Positions 1 to 7,639 of a stretch of 64,000 nt of DNA are shown one piece after another (within the stretch, counting starts at the first letter, position 1; each line of letters opens with the position of its first letter). The stretch is from a bacterium (GTDB taxonomy: Bacteria > RBG-13-66-14). Location: NCBI GenBank assembly GCA_035528375.1, contig DATKYS010000072.1:15859-79858 (forward strand). The letters are read 5' to 3'. The notes under the pieces are model-generated. The model saw only the letters and a list, made by a program, of their open reading frames with translations, was not told where the DNA came from and did no database searches. Both the position numbers and the translations under genes were made by a program.

Positions 1-303
1 ATACTCGTCCACCGCGCGCACCGTTTTCTCCCAGACCGACTCGCCCCTCCCCGGCGCCGGGTCCGCGATCGGTACTTCCCAGATACCCCAGTACTGGCCC
101 AGGGGCGGCAGGACGCCGGTTTTTCCCTCCCGCAGGAGGGGGAAGAGGGCCCGCGTCTCCCCGCCGGAGCTCACCTCGAAGAGCTCGACGGCGTCGCGAA
201 AAACCTCCCGGACGGCGTCCAGGTAATCGGTGAGGTAGTACGCGCCGAGGCCCATGAGTGTCGGCCTATCGCCCCTGAGAGCCCTGACTTCGAAATCGGC
301 CAT
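1..303 (-). CDS. N-terminal part of an unrecognised protein (possibly GNAT/FemAB-like)
   Basis: The first 101 codons read open from an ATG to the window edge, so the rest of the gene lies outside. The protein starts MADFEVRAL, has no signal peptide and no membrane segment. The stretch around residues 45-75 (ALFPLLREGKTGVLPPLGQY) has the rhythm of the first domain of FemAB/GNAT-like acyltransferases, where a short 'pl..r.g...l.PP..qy' turn is common. That is a weak resemblance only. An extended -10 promoter lies about 20 bases upstream, so this is probably the first gene of its transcript and diverges from thpR. Confidence 0.55.
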   Translation of the reverse strand, partial: MADFEVRALRGDRPTLMGLGAYYLTDYLDAVREVFRDAVELFEVSSGGETRALFPLLREGKTGVLPPLGQYWGIWEVPIADPAPGRGESVWEKTVRAVDEY

Positions 304-323
304 GCCCCCGCCTTTCGACCTCA

Positions 324-332
324 ATTATAGCA
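324..332 (-). promoter_or_regulatory. Extended -10 promoter for the leftmost gene
   Basis: On the minus strand the sequence reads TGC-TATAAT, a perfect extended -10. No good -35 is present at the usual distance. It lies about 21 bases before the start codon of the partial gene, and back to back with the thpR promoter. Confidence 0.55.
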
Positions 333-355
333 TTAAGGCGCGGGCACGCGCCCGA

Positions 356-384
356 TTGACCCAGGGCCGCCGGGATGCTAGGCT
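356..384 (+). promoter_or_regulatory. Sigma-70-type promoter of thpR
   Basis: TTGACC, a 17-base spacer ending in TGC, then TAGGCT. Transcription would start near 391, leaving a leader of about 27 bases with GGAGGA before the GTG start of thpR. Confidence 0.6.
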
Positions 385-417
385 TTACCCGTCGGTCAAC
401 CGTGGAGGAAAGACGCC

Positions 418-1005
418 GTGCGTCTCTTCGTGGCGGCGGAGATACCACCCGGGGTGCAGGAAAAACTTGCCGCGGTGCGGAGCGCCTCGCGCGACTCCGC
501 CTGGCGGTGGGTGGCGGCGGGGAACGTCCACCTGACGCTGAAATTCCTGGGGGAGACGGACGAGGGGCTGGTTCCACGGATAAAAGAAGCCCTGGCCGCG
601 GTCTGTCGTCCTCTCACTCCCTTCGAGCTCGGCCTGACCGGTCTGGGAACGCTCCCCCCCTCGCACCCCCCGGCGGAGGGGGACCGAAGGCCGCCGAGAC
701 CGCCGAGGGTCCTCTACGCCGGTCTGGACCGGGGGACGGTCGAGCTGCGGAGGCTGTCGCTGGGCGTCGAGGATGTTATGGTCGCTCTCGGTTTTCAAAA
801 GGAGAGGCGCCTCTTTACGCCCCACGCCACCCTGGCCCGGGTGCGCAAGGAGCAGCGCCCCCGGGACGCGGCGGAGCTTTTAGGGCGGTTCGAGGGTAAA
901 AGTTTCGGCGCCTGGCGCTGCGGGGGGGCGGTGCTCTTTTTGAGCGAGTTGGGCCCCGGCGGGGCGCGTTACACGGCGCTGGGAGAGTTTCCCTTCGGCG
1001 TATAA
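418..1005 (+). CDS. thpR: RNA 2',3'-cyclic phosphodiesterase (ThpR/LigT family)
   Basis: A 195-residue cytoplasmic protein of the 2H phosphoesterase superfamily. It carries both hallmark HxT motifs, HLT at residues 38-40 and HAT at 136-138, the two catalytic halves of the fold. Family members hydrolyse 2',3'-cyclic phosphate ends of RNA and can ligate tRNA halves in vitro. The N-terminus (MRLFVAAEIPP) is the standard family opening, which supports the GTG start, preceded by GGAGGA. A proline- and arginine-rich insert at about residues 80-98 is longer than usual. The gene is monocistronic and followed by a repeat-filled gap. Confidence 0.9.
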   Translation: MRLFVAAEIPPGVQEKLAAVRSASRDSAWRWVAAGNVHLTLKFLGETDEGLVPRIKEALAAVCRPLTPFELGLTGLGTLPPSHPPAEGDRRPPRPPRVLYAGLDRGTVELRRLSLGVEDVMVALGFQKERRLFTPHATLARVRKEQRPRDAAELLGRFEGKSFGAWRCGGAVLFLSELGPGGARYTALGEFPFGV

Positions 1006-1039
1006 ATTTAGCGGCCATCGCGGACCGCTTTTTCACCCC

Positions 1040-1225
1040 TCACCCCGGCTCGTTAAATGACCCGTCCCCTCTCCCTTTCAGTGGAGAGGCTCGCCTACGG
1101 GACGGGGTGAGGGTCGGGGTCAGGAACGTGAAAACGGCGGCCCGCAGAGGGGCCGCCCTACGTTTGGTATTCGATGGTCATTGGCTTTTACTGCCGTAGG
1201 GGCGGGTGTCCACACCCGCCCGTAA
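1040..1225. repeat. Intergenic GC-rich palindromic repeats
   Basis: Three elements seen repeatedly in this window lie side by side: a degenerate CCCTCACCCC/GGGGTGAGGG arm pair around 1040-1115, a 'GGCGGCCCGCAGAGGGGCCGCC' type palindrome at 1136-1162, and a 'GTAGGGGCGGGTGTCCACACCCGCC' type palindrome at 1195-1222. They sit between the 3' ends of convergent thpR and fabG and could fold as hairpins. No coding sequence is seen here. Confidence 0.7.
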
Positions 1226-1254
1226 TAATTCACCGTCAATGCCAACGAAACGGT

Positions 1255-1989
1255 TTACATGACCATCCCGCCGTCTATGTTGATTATCTGTCCGGTGACG
1301 TAATCCGCCGCGGGGGAGCAGAGGAAGGCGATAACCGCCGCCACGTCCTCGGGCGTCCCGGGCCGCCCCAGGGGGACGGCGGTCAGGAAGGCCTTCTTCA
1401 CCTCTTCGGGCAGGCCGGCGGTCATCTCGGTCTCGATGAAACCCGGGGCCACGGCGTTGACGGTGATCCCGCGCCCGCCCAGCTCCTTGGCCAGGCTCTT
1501 GGTCAGTCCCAGGAGCCCCGACTTGCTGGCGGCGTAGTTGGCCTGCCCCACGTTGCCGGTGAGGCCCACCACGCTGGTGACGTTGACGATGCGGCCCCTG
1601 CGCGCCTTCTGCATCGGGCGGACCACGGCCTTGCAGCAGTTATAGGCCCCGGTGAGGTTGACCCGCAGGACCAGGTCCCAGTCCTCGGGCCGCATGCGCA
1701 TGAGGAGGCCGTCGCGGGTTACGCCGGCGTTGTTGACCAAAACCTCGACGGTGCCGAAGGCCTTCGTCACTTCCTCGGCCGCGGCCTGGACGGCGTCGAA
1801 GTTTCCCACGTCCACGCCCCAGCCCTTCGCCCGTCCGCCCCCGGCGGTGATTTCCCCTGCGGTTCTCTCCGCCCCCGGGGCGTCGAGGTCCCAGACGGCG
1901 ACGGGGAACTCCCGCGCCAGCGCCCGGGCCACGGCTGCACCGATGCCGCGGGCCCCGCCGGTCACGATCGCCGCGCCTCTCTCTCCCAT
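1255..1989 (-). CDS. fabG: 3-oxoacyl-ACP reductase (SDR family)
   Basis: A 244-residue short-chain dehydrogenase/reductase expected to reduce 3-oxoacyl-ACP with NADPH in the fatty acid elongation cycle. Visible motifs: cofactor-binding TGGARGIG at 10-17, NNAG at 86-89, and the catalytic Ser139, Tyr152 and Lys156 (YAASK). The C-terminal QIINIDGGMVM is typical of FabG. The ATG at 1989 is chosen over an upstream in-frame start because TAGGAGGAAT directly precedes it. It is the last gene of a minus-strand operon, 8 bases after the preceding membrane protein gene. No other fab genes are nearby, so another SDR substrate cannot be excluded. Confidence 0.88.
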   Translation of the reverse strand: MGERGAAIVTGGARGIGAAVARALAREFPVAVWDLDAPGAERTAGEITAGGGRAKGWGVDVGNFDAVQAAAEEVTKAFGTVEVLVNNAGVTRDGLLMRMRPEDWDLVLRVNLTGAYNCCKAVVRPMQKARRGRIVNVTSVVGLTGNVGQANYAASKSGLLGLTKSLAKELGGRGITVNAVAPGFIETEMTAGLPEEVKKAFLTAVPLGRPGTPEDVAAVIAFLCSPAADYVTGQIINIDGGMVM

Positions 1990-1997
1990 GATTCCTC

Positions 1998-2660
1998 CTA
2001 AAGTCCCGACTCGTCCAACTCTACCTTGGCCTCGGCGAGGGACTTGCCCCAAAGGGCCAGCTCCTCCGCGGCCCGGGTCATGCGTTCCGACGCCTCCTCG
2101 CGGCTCAAGAGCAGAACTTCGGCGGCGGTGACGGCGGTCTGGTTGAGCATTTCCGCGAACCGCTCCACCTCGTCCAGGGCGGCGGCGACCATCTCCTCGG
2201 CCCGGTCGCTCGTTTTCCCGATGCGCCGGGCGTCGCGGTTGACACGGTCGGCGAGCCCCACGGCCCGCAGCCGCGAAGAAAGGGCGATCAGAGCCCGCAG
2301 CGCCTCCCGCCGGGCTTCCCCGATGAGCTCCTCGTCCAGGGTTTCCGTCTTTTCCCAGAAGTTGACGAACACCCGCTCGATGACGGCCAGGCGCGACCGG
2401 AAGCGGTGCGACAGGCCGCTGAAACCGGACAGCTCGCGCAGGACGGAGCGCGCGATGTGGACCGGGCGCCCCGTGGTCGCCGCGGACCAGACCACGTAGC
2501 CTATCACGGCGATGGCGAGGAGGCCGACGGAGGGCCAGAACCAGGCGAGGACGAGGCTGAAGATGACCGCCGTCCCCAGAAGAACGACCAGGAGCGTAAG
2601 CCGCGACGCACTCAGAAAAGCGCGTCGGAAAACCGCCTTCTTCTGCCAGGGCTCGAGCAT
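1998..2660 (-). CDS. Membrane-anchored helical protein of unknown function
   Basis: A 220-residue protein with two adjacent hydrophobic segments at about residues 20-42 and 45-60, followed by a long, charged, probably helical cytoplasmic domain rich in Arg, Glu and Ala. No catalytic motif is visible. The gene begins one base after the GT39-TPR gene stops and ends 8 bases before fabG, so it is an operon member. Its layout (two N-terminal membrane segments plus a helical tail) is like that of the protein at 25761-26525, but sequence similarity between them is not obvious by eye. Confidence 0.7.
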   Translation of the reverse strand: MLEPWQKKAVFRRAFLSASRLTLLVVLLGTAVIFSLVLAWFWPSVGLLAIAVIGYVVWSAATTGRPVHIARSVLRELSGFSGLSHRFRSRLAVIERVFVNFWEKTETLDEELIGEARREALRALIALSSRLRAVGLADRVNRDARRIGKTSDRAEEMVAAALDEVERFAEMLNQTAVTAAEVLLLSREEASERMTRAAEELALWGKSLAEAKVELDESGL

Positions 2661-2661
2661 T

Positions 2662-4584
2662 TTAAAAACTCCAGATTTCGCCGCCGAAATAGTCGGCCAG
2701 GAAAAACTCCCGCGCCGCCTCCGGCAGCCGCCCCTGCGCCTCGTACACCTTTCCCAGAAGACGATGCGCGGCGGAAAAGCGGGGCCGCCGGTTCACCGCC
2801 TCCTCGAACTGCCCGGCCGCATCATCGTACCGGCCGAGCGCCCGGAGCGCCATCCCGTAGGCCATCCGCGCGGGGATGAAGTCGGGGTCGGCCTCGACGG
2901 CCCGCGAGTAGAGCGAAAGGTACTCCTCCGGGGGGGAGGTCCCCGTCCTCTGGAGGAGCGCCGCCAGGTCGTAGAGGGCGTCGGCGTAGTCGGGGGCAAT
3001 CTCCACCGCTCGCCTAAAGTCCTCGAGCCGCCCTTCGGCGTCGCCCAGGCGGCCCCGCACCGCGCCCCGGCGTTGGTAGGTCTCGGCGTCGTCGGGGTGG
3101 ATCTCCAGGGCCCGATTGTACAGGACGAGCGCCTCGGTGGAAAGCCCCCGCTTCTCGAGGGCCAGCCCGGCGTAGAATTCTCCCGAGAAGCCGTCTTCCG
3201 CCGGCACCACGGGCGCCAGGGTCAGCCCCAGACAGACCAGGAGCAGGACCCAGGGCAGGATGCTAAGCCGGGCCTTTTTGTCCCTGACCATGCGGATCAG
3301 ATGGGCGACGAAACCGGCGCCGAGGAGCGCCATGACCGGCAAAAGCGGCATCCTGTACCGGCTGGTGACGAAGAAGGCGACGACCCCGACGATGTAGGTG
3401 ACGGCGAAGGCGACGAGGATGGTGAGCCCGCGCCCCGCGCCGGGATTTGCCAGCATCCGCCCGCGGTCGCGGCCCAGGGCGGTCACGAGCCCGGCCAGGC
3501 CGAAGGGCGCCGCCAGCCACCAGCGCAGCGGGTTGAACCGGAGCCACAGGCTCTGACCCCGCGCCCAGCCGATGTTCACGTTGCTGGAGACGTCCGCCGC
3601 GTTGAAGAACCCCAGGGCCTTCTTGAAGAACAACCCGATTGCCCGTCCGGGGGACGCAAAGACGGCGTCCAGGCCCCGGGCGTACCAGTAAGAACCGTCG
3701 GCCAGCCCCCCCGCGCCGCCGAGGTCCGAATCGCCCGCGAGCCGACGCCAGGCCATCCCCGGAGGCACGGACGAGAAGCCGTCCGCCTCCGGGCCGTTGC
3801 CGATGAAGAAGTTCACCCCCCCGTTGGCGCTCACCAGAACGAATTTCCCCGACTCGAAGAGGTTGTGGAGGGTGGCCGGGAGGATGACCGCCAGCGCCAG
3901 GCCCAGTGGGATGAGCGCGGCGGCCAGGGCCCGCTTCCACGAATAATTTTCGTCGCGCAGGCCGTAAAATAACCCCAGCGCAGCCGCCACCGGCAGGAAC
4001 AGGAGCAGATTGGGCCGGGCCAGCGCGCCGAATCCCAGGGCGATTCCGGCCCAGATGAGCCTCCCCCTCCGCGCCTCCCAGTCGAGACCCTCCTCCCAGG
4101 CGTTGACGAAGAGTGCCAGGGAGACCAGGTACGTCAGGGTCTCCAGCGTGACGGAGAGGGCCTGCTCCTCGAAGAAGGGGCCGAGGTCGTAGAGGGCGAC
4201 GAAGAGCGCGGCGGCGAAGGCCGGTGTGCGGCCGAATAATTTCTTCCCCCACAGGAAGGTCAGCGCGACGATTCCCAGACCCAGAAGGGTGTTGAAAATG
4301 TGCGCGGCGACGAGGGACTTGCCGCCCGCCGAGGAGTAGAGGTCGGTCAGGAACCAGACGTAGAGCGGCGGTTTGAAGTATGGACCGCCGGGCAGCGCGG
4401 CCCCCTCGGACCCCAGCCGCGCCAGAAAGCTGTGGTAGCCGGCGTCTATTATCGGGAAGTGGTAGAGCGGCGAGCCCGAGTAATCGAAGGCGTAGAGAAC
4501 CCGCGCCGCCAGGGCGACCAGGATGAGCGCCAACAACAGCTTGGCGTCCCGCCTGAAATCGCTGCTGACGAGCCGCTCGGTCAT
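2662..4584 (-). CDS. GT39-type membrane glycosyltransferase with C-terminal TPR domain
   Basis: A 640-residue protein of the dolichyl-phosphate-mannose/ArnT glycosyltransferase group. The N-terminal part has about ten hydrophobic segments and an early acidic motif (IDAGYHSFLA, about residue 44) in the position where GT39 enzymes carry the catalytic Asp in the first periplasmic loop, followed by a FKPPLYVW segment typical of the family. From about residue 475 it changes into at least four tetratricopeptide repeats (for example ALVLYNRALEIHPDDAETY). Known relatives move a sugar from a polyprenyl-phosphate donor onto protein or lipid; the acceptor is unknown here. The ATG at 4584 overlaps the stop of the NicO gene. 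Confidence 0.8.
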   Translation of the reverse strand: MTERLVSSDFRRDAKLLLALILVALAARVLYAFDYSGSPLYHFPIIDAGYHSFLARLGSEGAALPGGPYFKPPLYVWFLTDLYSSAGGKSLVAAHIFNTLLGLGIVALTFLWGKKLFGRTPAFAAALFVALYDLGPFFEEQALSVTLETLTYLVSLALFVNAWEEGLDWEARRGRLIWAGIALGFGALARPNLLLFLPVAAALGLFYGLRDENYSWKRALAAALIPLGLALAVILPATLHNLFESGKFVLVSANGGVNFFIGNGPEADGFSSVPPGMAWRRLAGDSDLGGAGGLADGSYWYARGLDAVFASPGRAIGLFFKKALGFFNAADVSSNVNIGWARGQSLWLRFNPLRWWLAAPFGLAGLVTALGRDRGRMLANPGAGRGLTILVAFAVTYIVGVVAFFVTSRYRMPLLPVMALLGAGFVAHLIRMVRDKKARLSILPWVLLLVCLGLTLAPVVPAEDGFSGEFYAGLALEKRGLSTEALVLYNRALEIHPDDAETYQRRGAVRGRLGDAEGRLEDFRRAVEIAPDYADALYDLAALLQRTGTSPPEEYLSLYSRAVEADPDFIPARMAYGMALRALGRYDDAAGQFEEAVNRRPRFSAAHRLLGKVYEAQGRLPEAAREFFLADYFGGEIWSF

Positions 4585-5357
4585 CAGAGGTAGTTGAAGG
4601 AGTACAGGAGTAGGTAGCCGCCCACGCCCAGGACCACCACCGGCCCGGCCCACCAGAGGAAGCGGTACAGCCTCCCCCAGAACGTTTCGCCCCGGAAGCG
4701 GCCCGACAGGCGCTCCACGGTTTTTGAGAAGAAGACCGCCAGGAGGGCCACCGCGATCATCGTCACGGCGATGCCCAGGCTGTAGAAGGCCAGGGCGACC
4801 AGGGGGTCGGCCAGCTCGTCGAAAAGCTCGGTCGCCGCCGAGTTGCCGAAGTAGATCAGCAAGGCCCCCCGGCACGGCACGATTCCGCCGGAAACGCCCA
4901 GGGCGACCAGGCGCTTGATCGAGCGGGGATCGTCGTCCCCCGCGGCCCAGGCGGGGAGGTGGACGTGGTCATGCCCGTGATGGTGGTCCGATTCCACCGC
5001 ATCGCCGTGGTGGTCCACCACCCCGTGTCGCCGGGCGTGCTGCCGAATCCGCTCCCGGAGCATCCACACGCCGACCCCGATGACCAGCGAGGCGCCGACG
5101 ACGGAGGTGATGCCCTGCAGGAGGGTGTCGTCCACGAGGTTCCCGGCGAGCTTCACCGCCAGGGCGATGGCGTAGACGACGACGGTGTGCGTGGCGGCGG
5201 CGACGAGCCCCAGGATGACCGCGTCGAGGGCGGCGCGGGCGGGCTTCCGGCCCGGGGTGCTCCCGACCATGTAGGCGGAGATGATCGCCTTGCCGTGACC
5301 GGGCTGGAGGGCGTGGCCGGCGCCCCAGCCGAAATAGAAGAGGAGTTGGAGGAACAT
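4584..5357 (-). CDS. NicO-family nickel/cobalt transporter
   Basis: A 257-residue membrane protein with about six hydrophobic segments. The N-terminal HALQPGHGKA motif is the signature of the NicO/RcnA family, which moves Ni2+ or Co2+ across the inner membrane. A cytoplasmic loop at about residues 110-140 is packed with histidines (DHHGDAVESDHHHGHDHVH), typical metal-buffering sequence. A second family motif, GGIVPCRGAL, is present at about 160. The first hydrophobic segment is short, so the protein may lack part of the usual N-terminus. Start and stop overlap with cinA and the GT39 gene as TGATG, suggesting coupled translation. Uptake versus export cannot be told from sequence. Confidence 0.82.
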   Translation of the reverse strand: MFLQLLFYFGWGAGHALQPGHGKAIISAYMVGSTPGRKPARAALDAVILGLVAAATHTVVVYAIALAVKLAGNLVDDTLLQGITSVVGASLVIGVGVWMLRERIRQHARRHGVVDHHGDAVESDHHHGHDHVHLPAWAAGDDDPRSIKRLVALGVSGGIVPCRGALLIYFGNSAATELFDELADPLVALAFYSLGIAVTMIAVALLAVFFSKTVERLSGRFRGETFWGRLYRFLWWAGPVVVLGVGGYLLLYSFNYL

Positions 5358-6691
5358 CAGTCGGCAAGCCTTCGGCGTAGGGTGTCCAGGGCGTGAATGA
5401 CCGTCCGGCGGCGGACGAGGTCCCGGTCACCGGTGAGCTTTAGCTGTCGCGTAAAGAGGAAGTGCGGACCCTCGTGGGTTTGGGTCCGCTGCAGGTCACC
5501 CAGGAGCCTGCCCCGCTCGGGCGGCCAGTCGTCCAGGGTGCGCGGGTGCTGGGCCAGGCCGACGAACACCGTCCCGACCGGCTTTTCAGCCGAACCGCCT
5601 CCCGGTCCGGCCACGCCGGTGGTGGAGAGGGCGACGTCGCACCCCAGGGCGTCGAGGGCGCCCAGGGCCATGGCCGCCGCCGTCTCGCGGCTCACCGCCC
5701 CGTGCCTTTCCAAAATTGCGTTCGGGACGCAGAGGAGCTTGATTTTAATCGCGTTGGAGTAGGCGATGACGCCGCCGACGTAGTAGTCCGAGCTGCCGGG
5801 GACGTCGGTGAGCCAGTCCCCGATGCCGCCGCCGGTGCAGCTCTCGGCGGTGCCCAGGGAGAGGCCCAGCTCCCGCAGCCTCGCGCCCACCGCTCCCGAC
5901 AATGTGTCCGAGTCGCGACCGTACACGCAGCCGCCGACCGCCGCCTCGATCCCCTTCACCAGTTGCGCGAACCGCTCTTCGGCCGACGGGTTCTCGCCGG
6001 TCAAAAAGCGTGTCAGGCGCAGGTCCACCAGGCCGTGGCGCGGGAGGAAGGCCAGGGCGATGCCGGCCTCGTCCAGCTTCCCGGGCATCCCGGCGTCCTC
6101 CAGGCGCTGCGACAGGACGCTTTCGGAGACGCCCACGGTGCGGACGGTTCGCTTCAGCCGGGCGAGGGGTGTATCCGTGAGCGCACGGACGGCCTCGCGG
6201 ATGCCCGCCCCCCAGAGCTCGCGGACCTCCCGGGGCACGCCGGGGAGGAGGCAGACGTGACCGCCGCCGACGGCGACGAGCTGTCCCGGAGCCGTGCCCG
6301 AGGGATTGTAAACGATTACCGCGCCTTCCATGCGGCGGAACTGGCTCTCGTTGATGGCGGGCATCTCGATGGCGCGCCGGGCGAAAACCTCCCGCACCCG
6401 CCGGGCCTGCTCGGGGTCCACGACAAGATTTTGGGAAAATTCCGCGGCCACCGCGTCCAGGGTGATGTCGTCCCGGGTGGGCCCCAGGCCGCCGGTGGTG
6501 ATTACCAGTCCGGCCTCCCCGAGCCCGAGACGAATTGCCCCCGCGATGGCGGCCGCGTCGTCGGGGACGGTGTGCCGCGCGCTGACACGGACCCCGAGCG
6601 CGTTCAACTCCTGAGCCAGGAAGGCCGAGTTGGTGTCCAGCGTGTCGCCGGAAAGAATCTCGTTGCCGATGGTGACTATCACCGCGCGCAC
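5357..6691 (-). CDS. cinA: CinA family protein (MoaB-like domain plus nicotinamide-nucleotide amidase)
   Basis: About 444 residues with the two usual CinA domains: an N-terminal MoaB/molybdopterin-binding-like domain (VTIGNEILSGDTLDTN, then TTGGLGPTRDDIT) and a C-terminal PncC-type domain (GTAESCTGGGIG, then STTGVAGPGGGS) which in relatives deamidates nicotinamide mononucleotide. The GTG at 6691 is preferred because AGAAGGAGA precedes it and the protein then starts like other CinA proteins (MRAVIVTIGNE). An ATG at 6712 that overlaps the upstream stop as ATGA is the alternative and would add seven residues. It is translationally coupled to the NicO gene. Confidence 0.9.
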   Translation of the reverse strand: MRAVIVTIGNEILSGDTLDTNSAFLAQELNALGVRVSARHTVPDDAAAIAGAIRLGLGEAGLVITTGGLGPTRDDITLDAVAAEFSQNLVVDPEQARRVREVFARRAIEMPAINESQFRRMEGAVIVYNPSGTAPGQLVAVGGGHVCLLPGVPREVRELWGAGIREAVRALTDTPLARLKRTVRTVGVSESVLSQRLEDAGMPGKLDEAGIALAFLPRHGLVDLRLTRFLTGENPSAEERFAQLVKGIEAAVGGCVYGRDSDTLSGAVGARLRELGLSLGTAESCTGGGIGDWLTDVPGSSDYYVGGVIAYSNAIKIKLLCVPNAILERHGAVSRETAAAMALGALDALGCDVALSTTGVAGPGGGSAEKPVGTVFVGLAQHPRTLDDWPPERGRLLGDLQRTQTHEGPHFLFTRQLKLTGDRDLVRRRTVIHALDTLRRRLAD

Positions 6692-6708
6692 GGGGTCTCC
6701 TTCTCTTT

Positions 6709-7530
6709 TCATGCACCGGCCTCGGCGTCTTCGGGGGCAGGTTCCTCGGTTTCGGTTTCAGTCGGAGCCGGCTCGTCCTCGGCGGCGTCATCCTCCGGCA
6801 TCTCAACAACGACCGCTTTCCGGGCGGGGCGTCCATACTCGGCCCGCTCCGCAAAGCCACCGGGCCAGCGGACGGACCAGGGCCAACCGGTATCGTCCAG
6901 GTAAAAGGCGAACCCCTGTGGCTCGACCAAAACTTCGAGGCACGGGCGCACGCCCCAGGCCGTCTCCACGTCTTTCCGGCCCCCGACGGTGATTTCCAGG
7001 TCGTAATCGGTGCCCTGGCGCAGATCCCGGGCGGGTAGCCGGTACTCTTCCCCGTCCGCGAGCGCGCAGCCGGCGAGAATCATGGCGATGACGCCCACCG
7101 ACGGCCCGTCGGTGAGCACGTCGGCGCGGCGGGTCAGGCCCGGACGACCCACGGCCCGCTCCTCGACCCCCGGGGACGGGTGAACGGTCAGGGTCACCAG
7201 GCCGGGGAGGAGGAGGCCCTCGCTCCAGCCCGCGCCGGTTTCGAGCCAAAAATCCGTCCGCCACCGACCCGAGCGGCAGGTAAGTGTCTCGCGGCCCAGG
7301 TAGTACGGGTCCGCGTCGCCGAACGGCTCGCCGAACGGCTCGCCGAAGCATTCCAGGACGATCGGCTCGACCGTGTCCGGCGGGAGGCGGTGCTGCGGTT
7401 CGTGATTCACCGCCGGGACGCTCGTACACAGATTGACCGGCGCCTCACCGGGCACGGGCGACGGTCCGTCGCAGCCGGTTATGAGCGTAGCGGCGAAGCC
7501 CAGAACGACCGATGTCTTTATGGTCCGCAC
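6709..7530 (-). CDS. Predicted lipoprotein of unknown function
   Basis: About 273 residues. The GTG at 7530 gives a classic lipoprotein signal peptide (VRTIKTSVVLGFAATLITGC) with lipobox ITGC; in-frame starts further upstream would bury this signal. The mature part is beta-rich, contains several cysteines, and ends in an acidic tail of Glu, Pro, Thr and Asp (residues 245-273) that looks disordered. No domain is recognised. It is the first gene of the minus-strand operon ending at fabG, with a clear promoter just upstream, and diverges from metG. A short duplication (FGEPFGEPFGDADP) sits near residue 65. Confidence 0.7.
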   Translation of the reverse strand: MRTIKTSVVLGFAATLITGCDGPSPVPGEAPVNLCTSVPAVNHEPQHRLPPDTVEPIVLECFGEPFGEPFGDADPYYLGRETLTCRSGRWRTDFWLETGAGWSEGLLLPGLVTLTVHPSPGVEERAVGRPGLTRRADVLTDGPSVGVIAMILAGCALADGEEYRLPARDLRQGTDYDLEITVGGRKDVETAWGVRPCLEVLVEPQGFAFYLDDTGWPWSVRWPGGFAERAEYGRPARKAVVVEMPEDDAAEDEPAPTETETEEPAPEDAEAGA

Positions 7531-7538
7531 GACTGCGG

Positions 7539-7567
7539 ATTCTAGCACAGCTCCCCGGGGCGGACAA
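7539..7567 (-). promoter_or_regulatory. Promoter of the lipoprotein-cinA-fabG operon
   Basis: On the minus strand: TTGTCC, a 17-base spacer ending in TGC, then TAGAAT. It lies just before the GTG at 7530, so the leader is very short, at most a few bases. It is the only good promoter seen for the six genes down to 1255. Confidence 0.6.
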
Positions 7568-7639
7568 GGCGACGTGGACGCGCGGGTTGTGGTAAACTTT
7601 GCGTTTGCACTGCACCGTGGAGTACCTACGGGGAATTTC

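Noticed and set aside
2512-3972. A 486-codon plus-strand open frame opposite the GT39-TPR gene
   Set aside because: Arg/Pro/Gly-rich, no signal or domain; the minus-strand gene has clear membrane segments and TPRs.
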